A DNA stretch of 64,000 nucleotides from Pollenia angustigena (lineage: Eukaryota; Arthropoda; Insecta; Diptera; Polleniidae). The notes beneath the pieces are model-generated. The model saw only the letters and a program-made list of their open reading frames with translations, did not search any database and had not been told where the DNA came from. Location of the stretch: contig OV884059.1 in assembly GCA_930367215.1 (NCBI GenBank), positions 147,620,511-147,684,510 of the forward strand, given 5' to 3'. This document shows, one piece after another, positions 22,917-35,038 of this stretch (positions are counted from its first letter, which is position 1; each line of letters begins with the position of its first letter). The translations under genes were made by a program, and so were the position numbers.

Positions 22917-23571
22917 TTATTTTATATTTAGCATTTAACGAATTTAAAGTACATACATACATATGTTTAAAAAAAAAACTAAATTTTTACATAAATAATC
23001 TTGCACCAAAGTATTATTTAGAAATCCTTTAATAAAATTATTTTTAAAAATATCGACACCCTCATCAATACATACCACCCAAAAAACGTTTAAACTCAAT
23101 GAGCATTTACAACTTTTACACGAAATGTTAAAAAAAAAAACTTGACAAGAAACAATTATTTAAATATTAAAATATTTTGGTAATTATTTATTTCTTTATT
23201 TAAATTATATTATAATTTATATCTAAAAATAACTTTTTTATCAAATAAAATTTAAAATTTTATTAAAAAACAACACAATACCACAACGTTGCAATATTAA
23301 AATTGTTCCGTTCTCGTTTTTATTATTTTTGACTTTTTATTTTTTTTTAGGTAGATAAGTAAAAAATTCTTGAATAATTCTTTTTAACATAAATTATGTC
23401 GTTACCTAAAACGCAAAACGCTTTGCCTAACACTTTACAGGAACAACAAAAGACTATAATTTGCCTAAACTGTTTATATTTTATTTTTCCTGTAAAACTT
23501 ACCAGTTTGACAGTTGACAATTTTGCATATTATGTAAACATTAAGTTAAGTCTTTTAGCGTTTATCATATT
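22917..23571. other. 3' UTR and intergenic sequence after RhoGAP5A
   Basis: Very AT-rich, with AATAAAATT near 23031 as the likely polyadenylation signal. I see no further gene. Confidence 0.5.
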
Positions 23572-23792
23572 CGGGCATGTTCTATAAATTGAAATGAAGT
23601 TGATTTCAAATTTGAAAACGAGCCTGTCAAGAAAGTTCACAAAAATAATTATTTTTATATACTTCCTACTTTGAGTACCAATTATTTTTACAAGAACAAC
23701 TCTTAAAAATGGGAATAACTGTAGTCATTTTGTAAATAATTGCAATCGAAATCATGCTCGTTTTCAAATCCACTTCATTTTGAACATGCCCG
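23572..23792. mobile_element. 221 bp Harbinger-like MITE
   Basis: Ends CGGGCATGTTCTATAAAT and ATTTTGAACATGCCCG are inverted, with inner ACGAGC arms extending the palindrome. The GGCATGTTC core matches the Harbinger-type termini at 27090 and 24778. Confidence 0.7.
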
Positions 23793-24094
23793 ATAATCTT
23801 TTTTATATAAGGCCGTTTATTTTTTGTGAATAAAATCGATCATTTGGTCGAAAGATTTTTTTTGTGTAAATTTGTGTTGATGCAATACATCAGAATCAAT
23901 GAAAAAGTCGATTTTTAATTTTTGGTTAGTTAGGTCCTTTCGCGTTTCAGGTAACGATATGTTAAATGGATTTTGCAGTAGGTTATTATTTAAATTAAAC
24001 AAAAATGCATTTTATGCTAAATTTATAAATGTCTTCTTGTTTTTTGTTTTGTTCAACTATATTGTACATCACCTTTCTATACTGTTCATTAATT

Positions 24095-24398
24095 TTATAG
24101 AAAATAAGGTGTTATATTATGTAGCGGTATAACACGCTCTGTTTCTGGTACTGCCACAAATATTTTTGCTGTACGGTCCTTTGCTGTTTGAAAACTTAAT
24201 ATGGCTGCCACATTACCGCAACGGTAACAATAGTTCGGAGCAGACCATACTGTTACTAATTTGCTATCGAACATATATTTGATACCTTCATTGACCAACT
24301 GATGGGCACGGCATATTAATTCCAAATTATTTATTTGCATAAAATCTTTAGTGACTAATTGACCAAATAGCCAACCAGCGCCTCTAGGACTTTCACCC
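24095..24398 (-). CDS. PpV: PpV (PP6 catalytic subunit) exon 5, C-terminus
   Basis: Last exon of the serine/threonine phosphatase whose exons 1-4 lie at 40698-41488. The acceptor is at 24399-24400 and the phase joins exon 4 (TG|G). It encodes [20 protein letters not shown], then the conserved [16 protein letters not shown], the [11 protein letters not shown] metal/active-site loop, and the C-terminal TPYFL recognised by the PP2A-family carboxyl methyltransferase. Stop TAA is at 24095-24097. Joined exons give 303 aa, the same length as I recall for Drosophila PpV. Confidence 0.93.
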
Positions 24399-24777
24399 CT
24401 GCAAGTAAAAAAATGTTTTATTAACTTTGTGGTTCTTATATTAACGGGTACTTCTTCTTATCAAATTTTACAGGGAGTCAATAAAAAACTTCCTTATTAA
24501 TACTAAGGGTCGAATAAAAATCAGTAAAGTCAAAAAATTGGATGTCGATCAGGAAATTTCGCTCAAAACTGTAAAAAGTTGCTAAAACTTAAGTATAAAA
24601 TTATGATTTATTTAGACATTTTTCAAAGCTGATCGTTGTAAATTATTTTCTTTCAAATATTGGTTTAAAATATGTTAAATTTATGTATTTTACTAAATCG
24701 AAATTCGACCACAATTATTTACGCAAATATGAAGAAAACATACATATAAGTATGTATATACATACAAATGAATTTAT

Positions 24778-26275
24778 CAGGTCTGTTCTGAAAATCGCGT
24801 GGTTTCAAATCACGCACCGTTTCGAAATCACGCAGACGATTTTATGCTGTTCTTCAAATCACGTGATTTTACGGTTTTCGGCGTGGTTTTAACTTTTCGA
24901 AAACACGAGAAAACAGCTGACTTTTTAGTTTTGTGCTTCGTTTGTTTACATTGTTACATTATTATTGAAAAAAAAGTGAAAAATTAGAAAACAAAAATGC
25001 CGGGAGCTTCTTTATTGGCAGTTATTAATTTAAGAAAACAGCATTTAAAAAATGAGCGTGTTAAAAAACGTAATTTACGGGACTTATCAAATCCTATGGA
25101 TACAAGTGAAACCTTGTAAGTAGCCGCAATTAAATTGATCTTAAAGTTCTAGTCTAATTGCTTTTTTAGCTTCATCTCGTTTTACCGGCTTAACAGAAGA
25201 GCATTCAAAATGGTATTGGATGATCTAGAACCAAAATTACCACAGAGCAGCATTCCTGCAAACATTCAGCTAGCGGCTGTGCTCAGATTCCTAGCTGTCG
25301 GATCTTATCAAGCGGTTATAGCCAATGATGTCAATATTAGTATGGGGCGGTCCACTTTTTGTAAGATCTTGTGGAATGTCATGCACGCAATGGAGGAAAG
25401 TTTATGTCCAGCATGGATTTCTTTAGATAGCCAAATAGAAAGTGCATCAAAAACACATTTCTATAGAAACTTCGGCATTCCCGGCGTAATTGGATGTGTC
25501 GACGGAACACTTATAAAAATAATGAAGCCGCCGACCGACCATTCTGTATATTTTAGCAGAAAGGGGCATTACAGCCTTAATGCTATGATGGTATGTATTT
25601 TGTAAACCTATGTACACACATATGTATGCATGTAATTAAATTTATTATTTTAACATATCTTAAATTTTAGATTTGTGACTACGAATTGCGAATTTTGGCT
25701 GTAGATGCAAGCCGACCTGGCTCATGCCATGATTCCTTTGTTTGGAAAATGAGCGATGCCAAGAGGTACTACACCGAAATGTTTAATGAGGGTGGCCGTA
25801 ATTCTTGGCTCTTGGGAGATTCCGGATATGCGTTAAAGCCATACCTAATGACACCCTACAAAAACCCTAGCTACGGCACTGCACAGCACACGTTCAATCA
25901 ACGACATGCTTCAGCCAGAAATGTTGTAGAAAGAACCATTGGTGTTCTGAAAAGTCGTTTCAGGTGCCTACAAAATGTTCTTTGGTACACTCCTTACAAA
26001 GTGGTTAAAATTGTTAACGTGTGCTGTGCTTTACATAACATATGCAAACACTTTGCTGTAACGTTTGAGGAAGATATTGTAATTGAAAATATCGACGTTG
26101 ATGAGGACCCTTCAGAACAAGATAATGATGACGTCATAGCAGCAACTGTAAGGGATAACATAGCCCAATCTCTTCATCCAAACAGTTCATAAATATAACA
26201 ATAATAAATTCAATGTAAAATACATAACATTTTAAAAAACAAGCTTTTATTCAAATTATTTTTTCTAAAATTATA
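24778..26275 (+). mobile_element. PIF/Harbinger transposon, left end intact
   Basis: The left end CAGGTCTGTTCTGAAAATCG matches the termini of the MITEs at 21189 and 27090. The element carries a full three-exon transposase. No matching right inverted end is visible before the host repeat resumes near 26280, so the right terminus is lost or strongly diverged. No Myb-like partner gene is present in it. Confidence 0.8.
24997..26192 (+). CDS. Harbinger (HARBI1-like) transposase, 3 exons, intact frame
   Basis: Exons 24997-25115, 25170-25590 and 25671-26192 join with GT/AG borders and matching phases to 353 aa, the usual length. The DDE_Tnp_4 triad is visible: GCVDGTLIKI (first Asp), LLGDSGYALKPYLMTP (second Asp) and RNVVERTIGVLKSRF (Glu). 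The HNICKH motif follows. The first exon MPGASLLAVINLRKQHLKNE is basic. No stop or frameshift is present, so the enzyme may be recently active or simply young. Start ATG 24997 is the first in frame. It sits in PpV intron 4, antisense to PpV. Confidence 0.88.
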
Positions 26276-26636
26276 AAACATTTGTTTTTTTTTTCGTCTT
26301 AGTGGATTCATTTGGCAAGCGACCATCCATTTGATCTGTTCCACTCAAGTTCGTGAATATTTAATTTAGTTTTGAAAGATCAATAATATAAAAAATTCAG
26401 AAAGTACCAATTGAAAAACAATAAAGGACGAAAAAGTTTCCCCTTTATAGTTTCTTAATCACTCTGCTTTTTGCACGCTGAATTTTATGTTTCTAGGTTC
26501 AGTATTAATAATATTCAAAAAGTACTATTTAATGACCAAAAAGCTCCCACTTAAGGATTTTTTTTCCACTCAGGACATGGTATCTTTAATTTTATGTTTG
26601 TAGGTCCAATAACGAAAAGAATAAATTAAGGTACCT

Positions 26637-27650
26637 GGGGGGTTACCGCGTGTTTCGATTCGAAAGAAATAATTTACGAGTTCGAACAATTTGTACTGAG
26701 TATTTCGATTTTCGTACTATTTGTTTCGAATGAACGGAAGTTGTTAATACCTTTTCGAAAACAAAAAGTTCCTTTGGTAACGGCAACTCTCTATTACGAA
26801 CAATAAAAATCCCTTTCGAAACTTGAACTCCGTATTACGAAAACGAGCGTCAGTTATGTAAAAAGCGTTAGGAAATTGGTCGAAAGCTATTTTGTAAGTG
26901 ACAAAGTGCAAATGACAAAGTTCAAGATAAATAATAGTGTAAAACAAACAATTTAAACATAATAATATTATAAATGATATTTAATAAACGTTTATTAACG
27001 TTATTATTGAAAATGTTTTAATATTTGTGGTCTCAAAATTTTAAAAAAATTAAAAAAAAATTACATTTACAAACAAAAAGCAGTATAATCAGGCATGTTC
27101 TGTAAATCACAAGATTTCAAATCACTTGTGATTTTGAAATCACAATTGTGATTAATGGGTGTTTTGAAAACCACAAAAGCTTTAACTTAGTTAAAAATGG
27201 TGGAAACAAATAAGCAAGTTATTTTAAATCGGCGGCCACTTACCTGACTGGTTTAAAATCACAATTATGAAAAAAGCTTTTTGTCCAGAACACCTTTTTT
27301 GTGATTTCAAAAAAAGTGATTTTCAGAACATGCCTGAATGTAATGGTTGGTTTTTTCTGTTTACTCTTCAAACCACAGGGAAATACAATAATTTTTATTA
27401 AAAAAAACAAAATTATGATATTTTTCACACATTGAATAGTATTTATTATTTGTTTTGTTGTGGGATATTTTCGTCAATTTTGGTATTTTAATAGCAGTAC
27501 TACCAACTTTTAATCAAATTTCCCATTTGTTTATAAATACAACTCTGTCATCGTTTCGAACGAGTGCTTCAGTACGGTTTAACTTTCGAATTGGAAATAA
27601 CTTTCGAATCATTATGCTTTTCGAATCAAAATACGCGGTAGCCCCCCTGA
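26637..27650. mobile_element. 1.0 kb non-autonomous element with GGGGGGTTACCGCGT termini
   Basis: Ends GGGGGGTTACCGCGTGTTTC and ACGCGGTAGCCCCCC are inverted. Near each end TTTCGAA-type words recur on both strands. It splits the host repeat at GTACC/TGATG. Target duplication is too short to define. A Harbinger-type MITE (27090-27336) is nested inside. Confidence 0.7.
27090..27336. mobile_element. 247 bp Harbinger-type MITE
   Basis: Ends CAGGCATGTTCTGTAAATCA and TGATTTTCAGAACATGCCTG are inverted, with AAT on both sides. Same terminal family as 21189-21426 and the transposase element at 24778. Confidence 0.8.
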
Positions 27651-28309
27651 TGTATAACGAAAAAGTACCAAAAAAGATTCCCTTACAGATTCTTATTCAC
27701 TAAGAAAGATTAATGTTTAATTTTATGTTTCTAGGTCCAATATTAACGATTTATTAATGACTTTTTTAAGTCCTTACGCAGTCCAAAAAATTCACAAATA
27801 AGATAATTTCTATTAATGTATACATTAAAGTGACCGTTATAATCAAAAATTGGATTTTTTTAAGGTCTAACCCGCCAATTTGGCGGGTATGAATAAAAAA
27901 AACAACGCAATAAAAATTATATTTTGTAATGTAACAATGCTTCGATTGATTCTGAGAATATCCCAAGAAACCAATCTTCATTAAAACCGCTTCAATCAAT
28001 TCAGATTTTGTTAAGATAACATGTTTCGTTTTAGTAACAAAACGTACCTAAAAATCATTATCCCATAGGCTGGTCTCTTCGACCTGATTCGAGGTTGGTA
28101 AAATACAGTAGTCGGACGAGGGAGCCATTGATACGCAAGCAAGCAGCCGGGCGGGGGAGTTCGTGTCCGTTTACTTATTTCACCTGGTCGTTACACTGCT
28201 CTATTATAGACTCCAGATACTGAAAGTAAATATATTAGGTAGTGAAATAGACTAGACCCAAAAACAAAAGCCCCTTATCTAGCCATTGGAAGACAAAACA
28301 AAACTATTT

Positions 28310-28376
28310 CAAAGCAGTCGAACTGTCGGTGGAGGGTATCAAAGATTCGGCACAGCCGAATATAGCACTCTAACTT
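28310..28376 (+). repeat. 3' end of the dispersed fly repeat with terminal hairpin
   Basis: GTCGGTGGAGGGTATCAAAG then the hairpin TTCGGCACAGCCGAA and ATATAGCACTCTAAC are identical to the end of the full copy at 45369-46236. Confidence 0.75.
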
Positions 28377-29159
28377 CTTTTTTTTTCTTTTCTTCCGATT
28401 TCTTCATTTGCTTTGGTTTTTTCTTATTTATTTTTATGTTTAGGGTTTTTTTTTAATAAGGTAAAAATAAGTATAGTTGAGGTTTTACTAATGCAAAAAT
28501 AAATATATGTACATATATAAGTATATAAAATGTTCTTATATTTTCATTTTCTTCACTAACCAATCGACAATTCTGCAGAAGGCCTTCTCCGAACTCGATG
28601 TTTGCTATACAGTGGGTAAATGTTGACATGAGTCAGAATTATTTTTGCATAATTTTGGACTTAACTAGTTTCCAATAACTATAGTATATTTGGTTTTCTG
28701 TCCTTATAATTAAGATTCTAAATTACCGAATGTTGATTTTAGGTATTGTCAAGGGATTTTGTTCCTTAGCATTTAAGAAACTTAATATCGACAATTTATA
28801 TTAGTATTAATTTATTTTGGTTTTATCTTTTAAGAAGCATTTAAGCAAATAAGATATAGTAACATTCCAAGCAAAATTTGCTTGTTTGATACATTGGCAC
28901 TTGATGACAAAACTGAAATTTTTATAGTGAATTTAGTAGCATATTCCACCACCTGGATAACTATCTTGCCGCGATGTGGTGGCTTAAATGCTGGCTGTAG
29001 TGAATGTCTTGTAACTTGAGTCGGCAAATTCTAGCCGGGACAAGTTGGAAGGTTTTTGCTTTAAGGCCAGCACGATTAAGGGTTATCCATCCTCCCATCC
29101 CCCATCCCATTACCTATGATCCTATCAATCCCCCTTTATTTCCCATTTCCCCCACTTTT

Positions 29160-30915
29160 AAGGTCAAGGTGGTTGATAGCAGTGCCGAGGACCTGAATGG
29201 CTGGTTAGTGGTTAAAGAAACTGGTCGCGAACAGCTTCTCATCGGCGCCAGAGGGCCTAGTCCGTGCAAGCCGTCACTGCGCGAGACGGTCCTTTTCTTT
29301 ACGGCTTACTCGTGGGACCAAAAAACTGGAAAAATTTACAGAAAAAACCAAGGACGCGACTCTAAGAGTCGATGCAGGGAATATCTCTGACAACTCGGCA
29401 GTTTCGGTGTCAGATCCAGACGCCGATTGGCTGAGTATCTACAGAGATATTCTTGAGCAAGAAGGTCAGTTACAGAACTGACAGAGACAAGCGGGACGAA
29501 CGACCCCCCAGTCGGTTCCCCTCTCGAACAGGGGTCTAAGAAAGAATCGATGGTCTAGCTTTGGGATCTGATGATGAGCATGAAATTACAATGATTTCAG
29601 CTCATGATCAGGACCATAGGGCCGGGCCATCGGCTCCTGAGGTCACACTCGAGATAGGGAGCGGAGTAGTGGGTGGATCAAAACCCATTGTTCGGCAGGA
29701 TGCGACAGTACAGGTCGCATCAGAGGGCCGAACGAGTCTTGAAAAAGCCAAGAGTGGTGTAAGGGCCTCCTTAGCCTTTCTAGAAAAGATAGCTAAGAAA
29801 GACTCCTCACTACACGATGGGCGGGATAGGCACTTGCTGAGGAAGCACCGAAAGAACGTTGCCAGATTCGAACGAATCCACGGATCTGTCGGTGATATCC
29901 TAGGCATTCCCTATCCTGCGGGATACACAGCAAGGGCTGCTGAGGACTCAAATGTCAGTATGGACAACGAACCCTCAGTAACCCCTGCTGATGGATCCTC
30001 CAATAATAGAACGGGAAGTAAGAAAGGGGGTACAGAATCAACACCTGGTTCTCTGATGATGTACCACCCTCTACTAGCTGCGCGATGAGGACTGGTAAAG
30101 TCTTGATAATCTCCGACAGTCCCCCCCTAAGGGAGGTCACAAAGGGGATTACTGAGAAATACCAGCCAACATCTGCAGGGAAATCGGGTGATCACCGACA
30201 GAGCTCTGCTAAGGCCCCCAAAAAGGGGGTATTTAAGAGAGTTAGGTCTGGTGATGACCAGAAATCCCCAGCGGCCAAAAGGAAGGCTCCCCGAAAGGAG
30301 ATCACTAAGAGGGCTGGTTCCAGAGAGGAACAACCCTCTACGTCAAAGAAGCTAAGGGAGTCGTCAGGTAAGGACGGTATTCTAGCAGCTGTCATTGATC
30401 GTATGGATCCCGATGGAAGGATCAGTGTCGATAAATGGCAGGTACTAGAAAACAAACTACTCGACGAAATCTTTAGCGTCAAAGGAAGGCCGGACGAAGT
30501 ATCGTTCAAAGGGGCTGACTGGATAAGAGGTGTCAAAACTGTCAGTTGCGGCAATCAAAAAACCTTTGAGTTTTTAAAGGCTGCAATCGGCAGGTGTGGC
30601 AGCGCTTATCCTGAAGCCAGATTGGACGTCATACTCGCGTCTGAGTTGCCATTAAGGCCGGTTGTCACTGTATGGTTTCCTCCACCTATAAAACCGGTGG
30701 AGGTCATACTGGGGTTACTGGCCAATCAGAACAATGGGCTCTTTACAGGCCAGTGGAAGATGATAGCTTCACTGGGTTGTAAGGAGAACCAAGGAAGAGA
30801 TTTCAGGTTCGCAGTAGACCGGGAATCTCTGAAAAAACTGAAGTCAATGGGAGGGGTTGCTGTATTCGGGTTAGGGTCTATCAGATTTAGGTTTCCTAAA
30901 AATGATAAACCCTAA
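29160..30915 (+). pseudogene. LINE ORF1, frame-disrupted
   Basis: Three frame segments follow each other: about 29160-29390 (VVDSSAEDLNGWLVV), 29561-30088 (with GRTSLEKAKSGVRASLAFLE) and 30085-30915. The last is basic and Ser-rich (residues about 20-95), followed by a folded C-terminal region (LRPVVTVWFPPPIKP, FTGQWKMIASLGCKENQGRD), an arrangement known from LOA/Bilbo ORF1. I see no CCHC knuckles. It ends at TAA and overlaps the ORF2 start by 14 bases. Confidence 0.75.
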
Positions 30916-33900
30916 GAGGCTGAGAGTGGTGCAGATAAACTTGCACCACTGTGAAGCGGCCTCGACCGAATTAGTAACCCACCTCATTGACAACAATGTG
31001 GACGTGGCTTTAATCCAAGAGCCCTGGATTAACAAAAACCGGGCAGTTGGATTAAAGATCACGGGGTATACCTTGTTCGTATCCCGCTCTGATGAGAAGG
31101 TACGGACTTGTATACTGGCGAGAACTGAACATAAATTTATGATATCTCATTCTTTCAGTAATGGAGACCTCACGGTTGTGACAGGGGAAGCCAAGGACAA
31201 AACGGTCCAGGCACTGGCATCGGCATACTTGCCATATGAAGCTGCCGATCCACCTGGTGAAAAAGTGCGAGAGTTGGTGGAGCACTCGGGCAGAAGCGGC
31301 TCGAGGCTGGTACTAGGATGTGACGCCAATCCACACCATTCCCAATGGGGTAGTGCCGACATCAACAAAAGAGGTGAGTCTATGTTTGATTTTATTGTTG
31401 CCAGCAATCTTTTTTATCTGTAACAGGGGCAATACGCCAACGTTCAGAACTAGGGATAGAGAGGAAGTGATAGATATAACATTGACGAACTGTAGGGAAT
31501 TAGTAGAGGACGGGAGGGTGGCTTTGGATTTTTCCTTCTCTGATCATAGTCGTCTGTCCTTTAGTCTAATGTTTGAGAGGTCGAAAAGGTGTCCATATAG
31601 GAATCCGAGAAGGACGGATTGGGATTCGTTTTCGGGACTAGTGCAACGGAACCTTAGGGTTACACGGAACTGGGGGTCGACTCCGGCCGGTGTGGAGCAA
31701 CTGGTAAACACCTTCACGGGGGTATTGACCAGTAGCTATGAGCGATCCTGTCCGTTAAATTTTCCGGGCAGGCGTACACAGCCAAGATGGTGGACAGACG
31801 AGTTGAAAACTCAAAGGTCCACTGTCAGAAGGCTGTTCAATAGGGCGAAGTATACGCGCAGGGATGAGGATTGGAGTAACTTCAAGTTGAGTTACGGGAG
31901 GTATAAGGGAGATATTAGAAGGGCGAAAAGGGACTCGTGGATTAAGTTTAGCGAGTCAGTTGAATCCGTGAATGAGATGTCTAGGTTCGGAAGAATTTTA
32001 TCTAAGGACCCTGAAGTCCCTGGATTTATTCAGAGATCGGACGGCTCATGGACGGAATCTGGCTCTGAATCTCTCTGTCTGCTTATGGAGACTCACTTTC
32101 CGGGGTGTGTGGATCCTGGGTCGGGGGAACAGGCTGTATGTGGTGACCCCTTCTCTGGTTCGGGCTCAGGCGGTGAGGAAAGGGAGACGGTGGGGGATAT
32201 GATTACCTTGGATAAGGTAACATGGGCGGTAAATACCTTTGGGTCCTACAAATCGGCGGGGCCAGATGGTATATTTCCGGCGATGTTACAAAATATCGGG
32301 AAATCATCACTCCTGTTGTTGGTGGAACTGTTTAGGGTATGTGTGCTGAACGGGTACATTCCTAGGAGGTAGAGGGAGGTAAGGGTAGTTTTTATTCCCA
32401 AGGCGGGTAGAACCGGTCACTCTAAACCCAAGGATTTTAGACCAATCAGCTTGTCGTCTTTTCTCTTGAAGACGTTGGAAAGACTGATTGATCTACATCT
32501 GAGGACGAAGATTGACGCCGGCATCGTCAGCGGCGCTCAACACGCCTACCTTAAAGGTAGGTAGATCTGTTGAGAGTGCATTGCATGATGTGGTTGGTTA
32601 TGTGGAGCGGGGTTTGCGAACCAGGGAATACACCCTGGCGGCATTCCTTGACATAGAGGGCGCCTTTAACAATTTGAGGATAGAGGCCATAAGGCAGGCA
32701 CTGATTGACCTAAGGGTTCCGTTGTTCTTGGTCGAATGGATAACTATGATGCTTAGCAGCAGAGTTATTCACTCGGACTGGGAAAACGAACGCTTAAGGA
32801 AATCGGTGACTAGAGGGACCCCACAGGGAGGAGTTCTCTCTCCCTTATCGTGGCTCTTGGCCGTCAATGTCGTTCTGAGACGTTTTGACAGAATGGGTCA
32901 GAAGGTCGTAGCCTACGCGGATGATGTGGTGATATTGGTGTCGGGCAAGTTTCTGCCGACAATTAGCGACATCATGCAAGGGGCGCTGGGCGAACTGGCA
33001 GCATGGGCAAGTGACAAGGGACTGGGAGTAAATCCGGAGAAGACGGAGTTGGTTCTTTTCACTAGGAGGTACAAGGAGGAGGAGTTTAGACTGCCGGTAC
33101 TGGGAGGAGTGAAGCTTGGACAATCTGATAGTGCTAAGTATCTGGGGGTTTTTCTGGACAGCAAGCTGTCATGGGGTAGGAATACTCAGGAGAGACTCAA
33201 GAGGGATATCAATGCTTACTATGCTTGCAGATCATCGATAGGTAGGAGCTGGGGATTCCGGCCGTCAGTGGTGGGATGGCTGTACACTTCGGTGGTTAGA
33301 CCCATTCTTACGTATGGATGCTGTGTTTGGTGGGAGTCATTGAGATTGGCAAGTCGTAGGAACCTTCTTTCTAAGGCTCAGAGGTGTGCTTTAATTGGCA
33401 TGACAGGTGCCTTGAGAAGTACTCCTCAGGCTGCCCTGGATGTCATTCTACATCTTCTGCCCATTGAGCAGTATGTGATGGGAATGGCGGCCAGGAGCAT
33501 TCTTAGACTGAGGGAGTTAGGACTTACGAGGAATGACACTCAGGGTCACTCACGGATCCTGGGTGAGATTGAGGCTGGTGGCTTTTGCCTGGGACCGCCG
33601 GGATCCACTGATTATGTTACCACCAGTTTGGATTTTGGTCGGTTGCCAGAGGTAATAATGCCCTCTAGGGAGAGCTGGTCGGGCAGGGGCAGATTATTTG
33701 GTGGATTTGCTATTTTCACTGATGGCTCAAAGATGAGGGGCACGGGTGCAGGGGTCTACATTGAGGATCTGAACATAAGAAGGTCATATAGGCTTCCTGA
33801 CGACTGCAGTGTTTTTCAAGCGGAGGTTCTGGGGGTCTGGAGGGCCGTGGAACTGATGAGGGACAACATTGATAGGGGCTCGGAGGTCACTATATTATAT

Positions 33901-34236
33901 GTGGACAGCCAGGCGGCTCTTATGGCCGTAAGGGGCTGTTATGTGAACTCCAGGCTGGTTGATGAGTGTAGGAGGGCTCTGAGGGGATCCTTAGGGGAGT
34001 ATCTGCTTAGGGTTTGCTGGGTGCCGGGTCATTGCGACATAGGCGGCAATGAGATTGCTGATGAGTTGGCAAGACAGGGCTCAGAGATGGAGGATCCTTA
34101 CTGTGTGGAGGCGGTTAGGCCTCCATTGGGCTTCTATTTTGGGAGAATTAGGGGATGTCTCGGGTTGCGGACTCGAGAATCTGATAGGATTCGTAATGGG
34201 GATGGCCTGGCTGCGCGAGGGGAGACTGGGTGCTAA
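30902..34236 (+). pseudogene. LINE ORF2: endonuclease, reverse transcriptase, RNase H with three lesions
   Basis: Endonuclease: RVVQINLHHCEAAS, ALIQEPWI, LVLGCDANPHHSQWG, then DITLTN and SDHSRLSF. Reverse transcriptase: KSAGPDGIFPAML, AFLDIEGAFNN, TRGTPQGGVLSPLSW, AYADDVVILVSG with the catalytic YADD. RNase H near the C-terminus: FTDGSK (Asp), FQAEVLGVW (Glu), YVDSQAAL (Asp), CWVPGHCDIGGNEIADELA. Lesions seen: one extra T in a T run near 31410, a TAG at 32370-32372, and a 4 bp GGTA duplication near 32556 that shifts frame. From 32560 to 34236 the frame is open. Confidence 0.88.
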
Positions 34237-34469
34237 CCGCACGTAGGGCGGATTTGGTTTAAGTGGGATTTCTCTCGGGGTTGGTCCTTTACCTTCTTTT
34301 CTTTCCTTTCTTTTCTACCTATCTTTCGGATCTGTCTTATGCTTTTGCTGCTTATTTCACCTACTTTATACCTTCTTAGCTATCTCTAACTAAGGCGTCA
34401 CAATGGATCATATTGGTCTCTGGGTGAAGGTGTGAAGGAAACTTCACACCGGCCTTTATACCTACCTAC

Positions 34470-35038
34470 CTACTAGAGGTCTGCTTTGAATAATTCACTT
34501 GTTTGCCTTTATTCAAAGTGCACAACATTTACTCAAATATTAAACATTCAAAAATGTAAGAAAAGAGTAAACCATATACAAAAATAAGAGAGAATGAATT
34601 GAATAAAATACTTGTTTACTGTAAATGAATTTGAGAGTCATTCATAAATAACAAAACAGTGGAATGACCCGTTAGAGAGACCAAGTTTACAAAAAATATT
34701 CGAATAATTTTTGAATTATTGAATGTCCACACATTTATTTGAATACATTGACATAACATGTGTGTAAGCTTGTGGCTTCTTTTATTTGTAAGAGTTAAGC
34801 TTACACATACATACGTAATGTGTAGGTACAGAAATTTTACATTCAAATTATATATGAATATTTCACTCATTTGACTTAAATTGACTGAATTTAATGAGTT
34901 TTTATTCGTTTTGACTTTGGTTATTCTTTCATTTGTTTCTTTATTATTGGGTGTTCGACACATTGTAGTTGAAAAACAAATGAGTGTATTGAAATTGGTT
35001 TTTATTTATTCTTGCAGACCTCTAGTAGCATATTATTT
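34470..35038. mobile_element. 569 bp inverted-repeat element abutting the LINE tail
   Basis: CTACTAGAGGTCTGC and GCAGACCTCTAGTAG are exact inverted ends. The TAGAGGTCTGC core resembles hAT termini. It begins in the ACCT tail of the LINE, so it inserted into the LINE end. No clear 8 bp duplication is visible. The AT-rich interior has no supported gene. Confidence 0.72.

Larger units (their letters stand above)
24690..27760 (-). repeat. Reversed, interrupted copy of the ~1 kb repeat of 2806-11010
   Basis: 24697-24777, 26280-26636 and 27651-27760 match, in reverse orientation, successive parts of the unit (the AATTCGACCA, AGTACCAATTGAAAAACAA and AACGAAAAAGTACCAAAAAAG segments). They are split by the Harbinger element and by the GGGGGG-ended element. 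Confidence 0.65.
28975..34469 (+). mobile_element. LOA-clade-like LINE, near full length, inactivated
   Basis: A 5.5 kb non-LTR retrotransposon with ORF1, an overlapping ORF2 (endonuclease, reverse transcriptase, RNase H) and a 3' tail of ACCT repeats (34458-34473). It is clearly GC-richer than its surroundings. The 5' boundary is estimated from the composition change near 28975. The domain order with C-terminal RNase H and the wording of the endonuclease N-terminus fit the LOA group; the I and R1 groups are alternatives. Confidence 0.85.

Noticed and set aside
34616..34963. 115 aa minus-strand frame
   Set aside because: It lies inside the CTACTAGAGG inverted-repeat element and has low-complexity composition without motif.
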